From NCBI RefSeq assembly GCF_019704315.1, contig NZ_AP024597.1, forward strand, positions 682,001 to 746,000: 64,000 nt of DNA, written 5' to 3'. This stretch comes from Stygiolobus caldivivus (GTDB lineage: Archaea > Thermoproteota > Thermoprotei_A > Sulfolobales > Sulfolobaceae). This document shows positions 26,809 through 35,322 of this stretch, in pieces. The notes under the pieces were generated by a model. That model saw only the letters and a program-made list of their open reading frames with translations, searched no databases and was not told the origin of the DNA. The stretch's first letter is position 1; each line of letters starts with the position of its first letter. Made by a program: the position numbers and the translations under genes.

Positions 26809-27603
26809 TTACATCACCTTTACTTCATTAGCTATGTCTAAGTCTAAGTCGAGGAATTTATTCCTTTCGAGTAATATTCCGTCTACGTAGAGTGTAGCCC
26901 CTTCTTTTAGTTCTGTGAACCTTATTCTAAATGAGGTAAGAGTTATACCTTGCTCGGTCTCATAAATTACCGGAAGCGAGAAAGGCTTAACTGCGTTCAC
27001 TATTTTAAGCGTGCCTCTGAAATTTTTCTTCCCGATCACCGTTCCAAAATCTATACACTCCACCACCTTAAAAGTATAAGGAAAACCTTGGAAAACTCCC
27101 TCTAAAACCCTGTCTTTTTTAAACCTTATAAAGTCCTCCTTATCTAGGACTTCAACTTCATTTTCATTCCAAGACGTTAGGGGGAGGGTGACCCCCTTTT
27201 CTCTCAGTTCTAACAACGTCTTGTAATGGTATGGGTCAAAGGAGAGGAAGTCCATATCATTAAAGCTATCGGAGTAAAGGAGGCTCCCCGTAATCCCAAC
27301 ACTATCTCTAAAATAACTTAAGAACACCTTTACCGGTGTAGGTAAACCTCGCTTCACTTCGAAGGGGTCAAGGACTTCACTCTCTTCTAATGGGACTAAA
27401 GGTACTTCGAAACCAATTTGGTCTAAATACTTCATTAAGTTGGGGAATTTTTCTTTCACCAGCCTGATTGCTTCGTTAAGCTTCTTTATTTTTCTACCTT
27501 CATACAATCTCGGGATAGCTACTACGTATCCTTCAGGGTGGTAACACCCTTTGACAGCCCACACTATACCCTTATACTTTACAAAGTACCCCTCTGTAAT
27601 CAT
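26809..27603 (-). CDS. Predicted DNA polymerase beta-superfamily nucleotidyltransferase (COG1665 type)
   Basis: A 264-residue archaeal protein. 'VGITGSLLYSDSFNDMDFLSFD' in the middle fits the GS...D-x-D core of pol-beta nucleotidyltransferases, preceded by an N-terminal domain ('AVKGCYHPEGYVVAIPRLY'). The C-terminal part ('RIRFTELKEGATLYVDGILLER') is beta-rich. The target nucleotide or RNA is unknown. Its leaderless promoter lies back to back with that of the FAD oxidoreductase gene. Confidence 0.78.
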   Translation of the reverse strand: MITEGYFVKYKGIVWAVKGCYHPEGYVVAIPRLYEGRKIKKLNEAIRLVKEKFPNLMKYLDQIGFEVPLVPLEESEVLDPFEVKRGLPTPVKVFLSYFRDSVGITGSLLYSDSFNDMDFLSFDPYHYKTLLELREKGVTLPLTSWNENEVEVLDKEDFIRFKKDRVLEGVFQGFPYTFKVVECIDFGTVIGKKNFRGTLKIVNAVKPFSLPVIYETEQGITLTSFRIRFTELKEGATLYVDGILLERNKFLDLDLDIANEVKVM

Positions 27604-27605
27604 CA

Positions 27606-27635
27606 GTTTTAAAGGATTTCGTGTAGTTTTTAAAT
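27606..27635. promoter_or_regulatory. Back-to-back TATA boxes of a divergent gene pair
   Basis: In a 36-base gap, GTTTTAAA (27606-27613) lies about 30 nt before the GTG at 27640 and serves the plus strand, while ATTTAAAAACTA on the minus strand (27624-27635) lies about 26 nt before the ATG at 27603. Each box is closer to the other gene's start than to its own, so the two initiation complexes should exclude each other. Confidence 0.5.
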
Positions 27636-27639
27636 CCTT

Positions 27640-28626
27640 GTGAAAGTACTTATAGTTGGTAGAGGAATAGCAGGCAGTTCTCTTTATTACTTATTTAAAG
27701 AGAACGGGTCTAAAGTCCATGTAGTTGAATCAGGTTTTAGGAGATTCTATCCTACCTTGATACATTCACTCTTACTTAAGGGGAGGGACATAGACCTAGC
27801 ACTGGAATCCCTGAGTTTCTACGCTTCCCATAAAATCCCATTATTTTTATATCCGTCCTATACTATAGGTAAAATTCCTCCTGAGGTAATAGACAAATGG
27901 ATAAGTATGGGGTTTAACATAGAAGAAAAATACGTCCCTTGGCTAGGTCAAGATGCGATAATAGGACATAACACGGACAGGCTCGTAGGAGTTAAGAAAT
28001 TAATAGACTCAGTCCCGTACATAAAAGGGCAAATAAGCATAGATAGCCAATATAGGGTACTCCTCGACGGAGAGGAAATAAGTAACAAATACGACCTCAT
28101 AATTGTAGCTAGCGGAGCATGGAATTCATTCACGGTAAAAAGTACGTTGCCTTTAAGGAGTTATTATTGTTGGGCGTGGGCTGTCCTAACACCTAAACGA
28201 GTCCTTGACAAAGTTTTCATTTATGACTATGAATTAGGTTTCTACTCAAGGCCACTCTTCGGGATAGGGTCGTTTTTCAGCATAGTGGGGGACGGAGATA
28301 CTATTGAGTGCTCGCCTTTTTCTCCCCAGTTAGGGGATAAGCGGGCAGTGAAAGAAGCGTCGAAAAGGCTAGGTCCGTTAATACCTATTTATAAGGGAGA
28401 TGGTTACTGTGAAGGTACTCCCGATATGAAGCCCGTATACGGTCAAATAAGTGAAAAAATATACTACATAGGCGGGTTAAATGGTTATGGTGCTGAAGTA
28501 GGACCAGGGTTAGCTAAACTCCTTTTTAACTTTATAGTTAAGGGAGAGGAAGATAAGGAGTATTCGGCTTCCAGATTTCACGGGGTAAGTGATTTTAGGA
28601 TAGGTAAAGAGCCCCATGAGTTCTAG
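27640..28626 (+). CDS. FAD-dependent oxidoreductase (DAO-like), divergent
   Basis: A 328-residue flavoprotein. 'VLIVGRGIAGSSLYYLF' is the dinucleotide-binding motif; 'LIIVASGAWNS' is the second FAD region; 'IYYIGGLNGYGAEVGPGLAKLLF' is the C-terminal FAD-closing motif of DAO-type oxidases. It resembles glycine/sarcosine/D-amino-acid oxidase-like proteins but is shorter than most and its substrate is not clear. GTG start, leaderless. Confidence 0.8.
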   Translation: MKVLIVGRGIAGSSLYYLFKENGSKVHVVESGFRRFYPTLIHSLLLKGRDIDLALESLSFYASHKIPLFLYPSYTIGKIPPEVIDKWISMGFNIEEKYVPWLGQDAIIGHNTDRLVGVKKLIDSVPYIKGQISIDSQYRVLLDGEEISNKYDLIIVASGAWNSFTVKSTLPLRSYYCWAWAVLTPKRVLDKVFIYDYELGFYSRPLFGIGSFFSIVGDGDTIECSPFSPQLGDKRAVKEASKRLGPLIPIYKGDGYCEGTPDMKPVYGQISEKIYYIGGLNGYGAEVGPGLAKLLFNFIVKGEEDKEYSASRFHGVSDFRIGKEPHEF

Positions 28627-29063
28627 CTCTTTGAGATCTCTAAGTGTTTCCTGATCAGCTCGTCATCAGGTAGTTCTTCCTCATTCACTTCTAGGTGCAA
28701 CCTCTGTTTTTCTTCACAACTCTCGCAATCATAGACCACCCATGCATTCAGGAACTGGTCTCCATAATAGAACTCTAGTGCCCTCCACCCGTAGTTCTTT
28801 ATCAGCCCTTTTACTACGCTTAATCTGGTCGTGGGGAACGCTACAAATTTCTTCATCTTTATATAATAAGGCTTTAATGTAAGTAGGTAGTACCCATTAA
28901 CTAGGACCGAAGTCGGGATGTGGAAATCATCTAGGTCACTTACCTTTATCAATTCTATGTTACCTTTGCTATCTAGGTAAACTGCTACGTTTCTATAATC
29001 TTCAAACATATCCTTTAGGTAATGCCAAGGAGGTGCAGGAGAGCCTAATATCCAGCTCAACAT
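28623..29063 (-). CDS. Unknown 146-residue protein with CxxC
   Basis: No family recognised. A mixed alpha/beta protein with aromatic-rich middle ('YYLLTLKPYYIKMKKF', 'NYGWRALEFYYGDQF') and a 'YDCESCEEKQRL' CxxC pair close to an acidic C-terminus. It converges on the FAD oxidoreductase with a 4-base overlap. The CxxC could be redox-active or bind metal. Confidence 0.68.
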   Translation of the reverse strand: MLSWILGSPAPPWHYLKDMFEDYRNVAVYLDSKGNIELIKVSDLDDFHIPTSVLVNGYYLLTLKPYYIKMKKFVAFPTTRLSVVKGLIKNYGWRALEFYYGDQFLNAWVVYDCESCEEKQRLHLEVNEEELPDDELIRKHLEISKS

Positions 29064-29070
29064 AATAACT

Positions 29071-29079
29071 ATTTATATA
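29071..29079 (+). promoter_or_regulatory. TATA box of the C/D box sRNA
   Basis: ATTTATATA centred about 27 nt before the predicted 5' end of the sRNA (near 29102). It is too close (about 10 bases) to serve the minus-strand gene starting at 29063. Confidence 0.55.
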
Positions 29080-29103
29080 CCCAGTATGATAAATTTGATT
29101 CTA

Positions 29104-29161
29104 AATAATGATGATGTGACGGTTTTCAGAACTGATGAAGAACGCTTCCCTGTCTGAGAGG
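29104..29161 (+). ncRNA. Box C/D guide sRNA (2'-O-methylation guide)
   Basis: Box C ATGATGA (29108-29114) and box D CTGA (29154-29157) bracket an internal CTGATGA (29132-29138) that supplies C', with D' either CTGA (overlapping C') or CAGA (29127-29130, leaving the canonical 12-nt guide). The whole is about 55 nt, the normal archaeal size, with its own TATA box 27 nt upstream. The D guide, AGAACGCTTCCCTGT, is nearly complementary to a conserved 23S rRNA stretch (bacterial GGGGAGCGUUCU, recalled from memory). The target of the other guide was not recognised. Confidence 0.68.
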
Positions 29162-29169
29162 GTTTAGAT

Positions 29170-29793
29170 ATGAAAATAGACTATATCAGAGATATTAATT
29201 CGGTTCAAAAGAAAATTGTAGAAAAGTTCGGGAATTTGTGTGGACTAGAAGATATAGTGCACAGGATCGTTGGGCTACATAAGACTGGAGTAGTAAATAT
29301 AAACCACTCAGTCCTAGAGCTAATTCTCTCAGCTTACTTGTTGAGCCAAGGATTTAAGGTATATGCCGAAGTAGAAGTAGCTGGAGGAATTGTAGATATT
29401 TACGCAATAAAGGGCATAGATATGTCGGTAGAAGTGGAGACCGGGTATGTACCTCCTACTAGTGCTACCTCAGCGGAGGAATTTTTAATGGGGAGACTTG
29501 CCCTTAAAACAGCTAGGTACAGTAACGTTGGGCACGAATTTTACATAGCGGTACCTTCGTTTTATATCCCCCCTATACCAGAACCATTACTTATTCCACC
29601 CGAAGAGAGGAAGGAGGAGGACATTAGAAAAGTAATGTTTCTAATTAGAAGATACAGTAAATCACCAGACGTAACATTAGATGACGTAAAGACGAGTAAA
29701 ATTAACGGCATAATAACTATTAATACGAAGTCGCTTGATGTCAAGATAATTGATGTTAAGAACTTTTCTATGTTAAAACACTTTTATAGCTAG
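29170..29793 (+). CDS. Unknown protein with restriction-endonuclease-like core
   Basis: A 207-residue protein. 'LELILSAYLLSQGFKVYAEVEVAGGIVDIYAIKGIDMSVEVETG' has the order E-x-VDIYA-x-VEVET seen in PD-(D/E)XK folds, with Thr where Lys is usual, so catalysis is uncertain. The C-terminal third has a Pro-rich loop ('IPPIPEPLLIPPEE') and a beta-rich end. It begins 9 bases after the sRNA and may share its transcript. No family name recognised. Confidence 0.68.
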   Translation: MKIDYIRDINSVQKKIVEKFGNLCGLEDIVHRIVGLHKTGVVNINHSVLELILSAYLLSQGFKVYAEVEVAGGIVDIYAIKGIDMSVEVETGYVPPTSATSAEEFLMGRLALKTARYSNVGHEFYIAVPSFYIPPIPEPLLIPPEERKEEDIRKVMFLIRRYSKSPDVTLDDVKTSKINGIITINTKSLDVKIIDVKNFSMLKHFYS

Positions 29794-30420
29794 GTATAAA
29801 AACGTAAACGAGAAGAACGGTACTGCAATATTATCATCTATAAAGGGTAATACTTCACTTAAAGTCGCTACAACTCCCGATATTGCCCCCGGTATACCGA
29901 AAAAGTAAAAACCTAAGGGGATGCTGATCGCCGCCATCCCTACGCTCCCCCAAAAACCTTTGACCCTCCTCTTATACACATAGTTACGTATTATTCCGGT
30001 CACTCCGTCCCCGAAAGACATGTAATATATGGGCAATAGCGGTATAAAGATATTCCTCGTCTCCCAGTAGTTACCGTCTAGTATATCCATTATGAGGAGG
30101 AGCGTCCCGAACGAGAACGCGTAATAGACTTCCCCACGGTTATTTTCGTCCTGAAACCAATTTAAGTAATTTTTCTTGGCTCTATGCAAAATGAGGTACA
30201 TCATTAAGACATACGAGGCTACTATGGGGACTAGAGGCGATGTAAAGACATATGGGGCTAAAATAGCTACTACTCCTCCTCCTAACATGTGAATTACTTT
30301 TCTGGCAACATAAGGTGTGGTCATTTTACTTATGACCTTAGAAATGTAAAGTGTCACTATTGCTACCCAAATGGTAAGTACGACCCCCCATACGATATCT
30401 CCGATTGTTATTAACATCAC
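29773..30420 (-). CDS. Polyprenol/dolichol kinase-like (phytol kinase superfamily) membrane protein
   Basis: A 215-residue protein with six to seven membrane spans. 'YVARKVIHMLGGG' and 'MSFGDGVTGIIRN' followed by 'VKGFWGSVGMAAISI' are the conserved blocks of CTP-dependent dolichol, phytol and geranylgeraniol kinases. In Sulfolobales such enzymes would make polyprenyl phosphates for ether lipids or sugar-carrier lipids. The exact substrate is not readable. It converges on and overlaps the previous gene by 21 nt. Confidence 0.82.
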   Translation of the reverse strand: MMLITIGDIVWGVVLTIWVAIVTLYISKVISKMTTPYVARKVIHMLGGGVVAILAPYVFTSPLVPIVASYVLMMYLILHRAKKNYLNWFQDENNRGEVYYAFSFGTLLLIMDILDGNYWETRNIFIPLLPIYYMSFGDGVTGIIRNYVYKRRVKGFWGSVGMAAISIPLGFYFFGIPGAISGVVATLSEVLPFIDDNIAVPFFSFTFLYLAIKVF

Positions 30421-30467
30421 TGATCAAAGCTGAAGAATTAAATTAAAAGTTCGACTATTTTTAACGT

Positions 30468-31070
30468 ATGGAAATCTTTTTGTATAAAAGACAAGGTGAC
30501 TACTTAGTCCCGTCGAAAGAGGGAGACGTATTTGTTACAGTAGGCAACTTTATCGTAAAAGCATATAGAAAACACGACGGTAGTGAAGTAAGTAACTTAA
30601 GATTTAAGTTGTTCGGTAAAGAGCTCCCACTCCTCAACAAACTAAATGAGTTGAAAAGAGCATCTAACATTGAAGTTGACGAGAATTACGCCTTAGCGTA
30701 CCCCGATGTAAAGACGAGGATACTAAAACTTAACCAATTAATAGGGTATGTCTTTGAAGAGTATGTTTATAGAACGCTTTCTAGTTATTTCAAAGTAAAG
30801 AGGTACGAACAGAAAGCAGTATCGTTACCAAAGATGGGTATTCCACTTCATAATAGTCCAGATATGGTAGTTGAAGATAAGGTAGCGGTTGAAGCTAAAG
30901 TAGGGACGTATAAGAAGGACCAGATAACCGACTACGAAAAATATTACCCCACTGGGATCGTTGTTTTCCCTTGGTCCGGGGAATGTAAGGTCGAGAAATG
31001 GGTGTGTTTTTACTATTTTATTAAGGATCACCAAAGGGTAGTAAGGTATATAACTGATTTACTTAGATAA
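30468..31070 (+). CDS. PD-(D/E)XK nuclease-fold protein, unknown role
   Basis: A 200-residue protein with an intact nuclease motif: 'NSPDMVVEDKVAVEAKVGTYKKDQITDYEKYY' gives PD, ExK and a following helix as in restriction-endonuclease-like enzymes. The N-terminal 110 residues (beta strands, then an 'LIGYVFEEYVYRTLSSYFKVKRYEQ' helix) probably position DNA. TATA ttaaattaaaag lies about 29 nt before the ATG. No neighbour suggests a system; it could be a repair or Holliday-type nuclease. Confidence 0.72.
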   Translation: MEIFLYKRQGDYLVPSKEGDVFVTVGNFIVKAYRKHDGSEVSNLRFKLFGKELPLLNKLNELKRASNIEVDENYALAYPDVKTRILKLNQLIGYVFEEYVYRTLSSYFKVKRYEQKAVSLPKMGIPLHNSPDMVVEDKVAVEAKVGTYKKDQITDYEKYYPTGIVVFPWSGECKVEKWVCFYYFIKDHQRVVRYITDLLR

Positions 31071-31127
31071 GTAAATAATTCCGTAACTAATAGTAGAATT
31101 TTTAAATTCAGTAAGTAAATAGTGGCT

Positions 31128-32324
31128 ATGGAAATAGGAACACCTCTTCTTGAAGGCGCTAAAAAAATACTCTGGCTAGGTGGTGGAGAGTTAGGTAAAG
31201 AGATGGTTATTGAAGCTCAAAGGATGGGTCTTGAAACGGTTGTGGTTGACAGATACGATATGGCGCCTGCAATGCACGTGTCACACAGGAAGTATGTAGT
31301 AAACATGTTGGATGGGGAAGCCATTAAAAGTATAATAAGGAAAGAGCACCCAGACGCTATAATCACGGAAATAGAGGCTATAAACACCGATGCATTACTG
31401 GAGTTAGAACAGGAAGGCTATAGGGTAATGCCCAATGCTAGGGCTGTGAAAATATGTATGAACAGACTAGAGCTGAGGAGGCTAGCTGCTGAGAAGGTTA
31501 AGGTACCTACGACAGCTTATGCATTTGCAGAAACCCCAGAAGAGGTCAAAAAGGCATGTAAAGATATCGGATATCCTTGCCTTATAAAGCCCGAGATGAG
31601 CTCTAGTGGCCACGGCCATGAGATAGTTAATAATGAGATCGAGATAGACGAAAAATTCAAAGAGGCATTATCCCATGCTAGAGGTAAGAGTTCAAAGGTA
31701 ATAGTAGAAGAGTTTGTCAATGTAGATAAGGAACTCACGGTGCTAACGTATAGGTACCCGCTCGCAAACGGCGGGGCACAGACAAAGACGATCCCACCAA
31801 TTGAGCACCAGAGGCCTAAGGACGTCTATTACTACGTAGAATCCTGGCACCCTTATACTGTTGACGAAGACGTAGCATCTAGGGCGAGGGAATACGCTAC
31901 TAGAGTAGTAGATGAATTAGGCGGATTTGGAATTTTTGGGGTCGAAATACTGATTAGCGGTAATAGAGTTCTATTTAGTGAAGTTTCGCCTAGGCCACAC
32001 GACACAGGGTTAGTAACTTTGGCTAGCCTTGATATAAACGAATTCCAGATCCATATAAGGAGTGCTATTGGTCTTCCTACTCCCGAGGTGAAGATAGCAT
32101 CACCCGCTGCTGCTCACGTGATTCTTTCTAATAACGAGAAGTGGGCCCCTAAGTTCATTAACGTAGAGAAAGCGTTAGAGATACCGGGTGTACAAGTGAG
32201 GTTATTCGGAAAACCTTCAACCTATTATAAGAGAAGGATGGGTGTTGTGTTGGCTACCGGTAAGGACATAGACGAAGCTAAAGAGAAAGCTAGAAAAGCG
32301 TCCTCATTAATATTAGTTTCATAA
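31128..32324 (+). CDS. purT: Formate-dependent phosphoribosylglycinamide formyltransferase PurT
   Basis: Uses ATP and formate to make formyl-GAR in purine synthesis. The ATP-grasp enzyme (398 aa) shows '[21 protein letters not shown]', '[15 protein letters not shown]', '[17 protein letters not shown]' and '[24 protein letters not shown]', all PurT landmarks. A TATA box (31096-31108) centred 26 nt before the ATG at 31128 favours that start over the GTG six bases upstream. It converges on the second HDAC-family gene with a 6-base overlap. Confidence 0.94.
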   Translation: MEIGTPLLEGAKKILWLGGGELGKEMVIEAQRMGLETVVVDRYDMAPAMHVSHRKYVVNMLDGEAIKSIIRKEHPDAIITEIEAINTDALLELEQEGYRVMPNARAVKICMNRLELRRLAAEKVKVPTTAYAFAETPEEVKKACKDIGYPCLIKPEMSSSGHGHEIVNNEIEIDEKFKEALSHARGKSSKVIVEEFVNVDKELTVLTYRYPLANGGAQTKTIPPIEHQRPKDVYYYVESWHPYTVDEDVASRAREYATRVVDELGGFGIFGVEILISGNRVLFSEVSPRPHDTGLVTLASLDINEFQIHIRSAIGLPTPEVKIASPAAAHVILSNNEKWAPKFINVEKALEIPGVQVRLFGKPSTYYKRRMGVVLATGKDIDEAKEKARKASSLILVS

Positions 32325-33362
32325 TCCGTGAATTTTCTTTAGTTTTTCCACTATTTCTATTACTTTTTTCTTTACGAATTCTGAGGAGGCGATGTAACAG
32401 CAATCTTCTAGATCTAAGAACTCAGAAAAATCTAATTTAGCCAGTTCCGCTATTGACAGAGTCCATATCTTCGCGGTAGACTCATAATTATAACCTCCCC
32501 CACCGGTCATCACTATTTTTGCGTTATACTTATGGGAAATGTCGTGGATTTTCTTTATAATATCTAGATACCCCTTATTTGACAATTTTAACTCTACTAA
32601 CGGGTCTGTAAAGTGAGAGTCACCTCCATTGAGTATAAACACTAGGTCTGGTTTAAAGGATTCGAGTTTGGGAACCGCTATTTCGTTGAAAGCGTACAAG
32701 TACATATCGTCACCTGTTCCAGGTGGTAACGGAATGTTGACAGTAAGCCCCTTCGCCTCTCCCTCACCTATCTCTTCAGCATCCCCTGATCCGGGGAAGA
32801 ACCCTTTATGGAACATATGTAATGAAATTTTAAGTACGTTTGTATCGTTTGCGAGAAGTAATTGTGTCCCGTCTCCGTGATGTCCGTCTATGTCTACCAA
32901 GGCTATTTTCTTAAATTTTTCCTCAGCTATTTTAATCCCTAAGGCTACGTCATTAAATACGCAGAAACCCGACGCAGACGAATATTTAGCGTGGTGGAAC
33001 CCTCCGCCTATATTTACTGAGTGATCGTATTTGTCAAGGATCTTTATTGCGGTTACTGTGCCGCTAGTCCTTATCAAAGCGGATTCGTATATCCCCTTAA
33101 AAGCTGGAGTATCACCTTCATCTAGGTACCCACTTCCATCTGCGCTCTTTTTCTTTACAAATTCTACATACTCTCTGGCGTGGACTTTGTATAGTAAATC
33201 TTCATTGATCATGACTGGTTTTACGAGATCTATTTGGTGAAAAGCTCCTCTTTCTTCTAAGAATTTCTTGGCCATAGACTCACGGAGGGATTTAAAGGGG
33301 TGATCGCCGGGGAATGAATACTCCAAATACTGATCATCCCAAACAAACGCCGTCTTGTGCAT
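32319..33362 (-). CDS. Histone-deacetylase-family amidohydrolase (second, AcuC-like)
   Basis: 347 aa. '[20 protein letters not shown]' holds the His pair, '[15 protein letters not shown]' the Asp and His zinc ligands, '[12 protein letters not shown]' the third. It is clearly different from the first HDAC-family protein of this window (13991-14974) and closer to AcuC, which deacetylates acetyl-CoA synthetase in bacteria. A protein-deacetylase role is inferred. It shares a TATA box with the divergent CBS-domain gene. Confidence 0.88.
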   Translation of the reverse strand: MHKTAFVWDDQYLEYSFPGDHPFKSLRESMAKKFLEERGAFHQIDLVKPVMINEDLLYKVHAREYVEFVKKKSADGSGYLDEGDTPAFKGIYESALIRTSGTVTAIKILDKYDHSVNIGGGFHHAKYSSASGFCVFNDVALGIKIAEEKFKKIALVDIDGHHGDGTQLLLANDTNVLKISLHMFHKGFFPGSGDAEEIGEGEAKGLTVNIPLPPGTGDDMYLYAFNEIAVPKLESFKPDLVFILNGGDSHFTDPLVELKLSNKGYLDIIKKIHDISHKYNAKIVMTGGGGYNYESTAKIWTLSIAELAKLDFSEFLDLEDCCYIASSEFVKKKVIEIVEKLKKIHGL

Positions 33363-33384
33363 TATAATTATCTACGTCGAAAAA

Positions 33385-33393
33385 CTATATAAG
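33385..33393. promoter_or_regulatory. Two-way TATA box between hdac-family and CBS genes
   Basis: CTATATAAG reads CTTATATAG on the other strand. Its centre is 25 nt from the ATG at 33414 (plus) and 27 nt from the ATG at 33362 (minus), so a single near-symmetric box could serve both leaderless genes. Confidence 0.52.
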
Positions 33394-33413
33394 TGTAGAA
33401 CTGGATTTTTTCC

Positions 33414-34544
33414 ATGATGAGTATAAAAGAATTGATTGAGGAACCGAAAGTAGTAGTCACTTATAGTGATAGGATCAGGGAAATAGTAACTAAGATGAGA
33501 GATAATAACCAGTGGGTAGTGCCAGTAGTAAAGGATAAAGAAGTAATAGGAATTTTGAGCTATAACGACTTACTCAGGAAAAGGATAAGCCCAGAGTCTA
33601 AGGTAATAAACTTAATGAGCCCTTTACTGTCTGTAAATGAAGATGATGACATACAAAGAGTAGTAGCTAAGTTTTACACCACAAAGGCTAGAGCAATACC
33701 GGTGATTAACAATAAGAGGAGATTGGTAGGAATGATCACGAGGGAGAAGCTCCTAGCTTATTTCTTAAATAGCGGTGATTTTGCAAAAACTAAAGTACGT
33801 GAATATATGAACTCACCCGTAATAACAGTGAATGCCGAAGACTCCGTAGCCCGTGCTAGGTGGTTAATGAGTAATAATAACATAACGAAGTTACCTGTAA
33901 TGGAAGAGAAGAAAGTGTCTGGTATAGTATCAGCAAGAGATATAGTAGACAGACTCTACAGTAGTGGTGGAAAGAAAAAATCGTCTATACTTACTGAGGA
34001 AGAGAGACTAATGGCTTTGCCCGTAAAAGAGATAATGAATTATCCGGTAGTAACTACCAAGGGGGATGAGAGTGTCGAAAAAGCTGTAGACATTATGCTT
34101 TCAAAAAAGATTTCAGGTATGCCCGTATTAGAAGGTGAATATTTAGTAGGGATGTTTAGCGGGATAGACGCAATATCTATAATTGCTAAGAAGTATCAAA
34201 TGGAAATACCGATCGAAGCCAAACTTATCGGCGAGCTCAAGCAAGGAGATATGAAGGCTCTGATCGACGGTATTTTGGAAAGATATCTTTCTAGGTTAGA
34301 AAAGTTAACTGACATAATAAACTTCAAAGTTACTTTTAAAGAAGAATCTAAGAGCGAAGGAAAGAAGCTCTATCAGGTCACCGCACGTGCTGTTACTAAA
34401 ATGGGTGACTTTGTGACTAAAGATAGTGATTGGGACCCCGTAACGGCAGTAAGGAAGGCTGTGGAGAAATTAGAGGAAAGAGTACAGAAGGAATTAAGAA
34501 AAATGGAGACCAGCAGAAGGAAACCAAAGGCAGAGGAGAGTTGA
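33414..34544 (+). CDS. Four-CBS-domain protein with C-terminal extra domain
   Basis: Two Bateman modules (residues about 1-120 and 125-265) made of repeated units such as 'WVVPVVKDKEVIGILSYNDLL', 'RAIPVINNKRRLVGMITREKL', 'TKLPVMEEKKVSGIVSARDIV' and 'SGMPVLEGEYLVGMFSGIDAI'. They should bind adenine nucleotides. Residues 270-376 form an additional domain ('FKVTFKEESKSEGKKLYQVTARAVTKMGDFVTKDSDWDP') resembling a dodecin/ribosome hibernation-like beta-alpha fold, ending in a basic tail. The nitrilase-family gene overlaps its stop (TTGA). Confidence 0.85.
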   Translation: MMSIKELIEEPKVVVTYSDRIREIVTKMRDNNQWVVPVVKDKEVIGILSYNDLLRKRISPESKVINLMSPLLSVNEDDDIQRVVAKFYTTKARAIPVINNKRRLVGMITREKLLAYFLNSGDFAKTKVREYMNSPVITVNAEDSVARARWLMSNNNITKLPVMEEKKVSGIVSARDIVDRLYSSGGKKKSSILTEEERLMALPVKEIMNYPVVTTKGDESVEKAVDIMLSKKISGMPVLEGEYLVGMFSGIDAISIIAKKYQMEIPIEAKLIGELKQGDMKALIDGILERYLSRLEKLTDIINFKVTFKEESKSEGKKLYQVTARAVTKMGDFVTKDSDWDPVTAVRKAVEKLEERVQKELRKMETSRRKPKAEES

Positions 34545-35257
34545 AATTTGCGATAGTTCAACCAACTAATACTTTCACAGCGATTCAGCTTACCGACGAG
34601 GCATTAAAAGCAGGTGCAGAGGTAATCTTACTGCCTGAAAAGTGGGTAAGACACTTAGATGAAGTACCACTTACAGATTTTCAGAGGCTTGCAAAAAAGT
34701 ATACTTCGTATGTGATTCCGGGAGCTGTAGAAGACGGTGTATCAGTTATATCACCGGTAATAGACCCTAACGGAGAAGTAAAGGGGATAGCGAAGAAGAT
34801 TCACCTATTTGAGGAAGAGAAAAATAGGCTTTTTCCAGGGTCCTCGACTGTAATATTTACGTACAGAGGGATAAAGATAGGGATAGCTATTTGTTATGAC
34901 GTAGATTTCCCAGAAGTAATAAGGCAAATGTTTGCAAAAGGGGTAGAGGTCGTCCTAGTCCCTTCAAAGATACCCCAAGATGGTATTGAACTATGGAGAG
35001 AATATCTGAGGGTAAGGGTACTAGAAAATAGGATAGCCATAGTAAATGCTAACACGTTACAACTACCCGAGTACCCGGGCATGAGTGTAGTCTACATACC
35101 TATGAAGAAAGGTAGGTACGTTTACGCTGAAAAAGTAGCAGAGATGAGTTCAAGCGAAAACTATTTAATAATTGACATAAACCCGCTCCATTATATGGAC
35201 TTAAGAGTAAGCAGGTTGAAAGAATATTCAAATTTCGAAATAAATGAAATATCATAA
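34541..35257 (+). CDS. Nitrilase-superfamily carbon-nitrogen hydrolase
   Basis: 238 aa with the Glu-Lys-Cys triad: Glu in 'EVILLPEKW', Lys in 'IAKKIHLF', Cys in 'GIAICYDVDFPE'. These enzymes hydrolyse amides such as omega-amidase or carbamoyl substrates. The TTG at 34541 is chosen because the fold begins there ('KFAIVQPT') and it overlaps the CBS stop by one frame-shifted codon; the longer upstream frame only mirrors the CBS gene. Co-translation with the CBS protein suggests nucleotide-sensing control (inference). Confidence 0.86.
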   Translation: MKFAIVQPTNTFTAIQLTDEALKAGAEVILLPEKWVRHLDEVPLTDFQRLAKKYTSYVIPGAVEDGVSVISPVIDPNGEVKGIAKKIHLFEEEKNRLFPGSSTVIFTYRGIKIGIAICYDVDFPEVIRQMFAKGVEVVLVPSKIPQDGIELWREYLRVRVLENRIAIVNANTLQLPEYPGMSVVYIPMKKGRYVYAEKVAEMSSSENYLIIDINPLHYMDLRVSRLKEYSNFEINEIS

Positions 35258-35322
35258 TTTTTACTCTTAATAAAAAATAAAAAGAAGAGGAAGAGAAGAA
35301 AAGAAAAAGATTGGATTCAGAT

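Noticed and set aside
34430-34540. Longer N-terminal extension of the nitrilase-family protein
   Set aside because: It is only the CBS gene read in another frame; the enzyme fold begins at the TTG at 34541 that overlaps the CBS stop.
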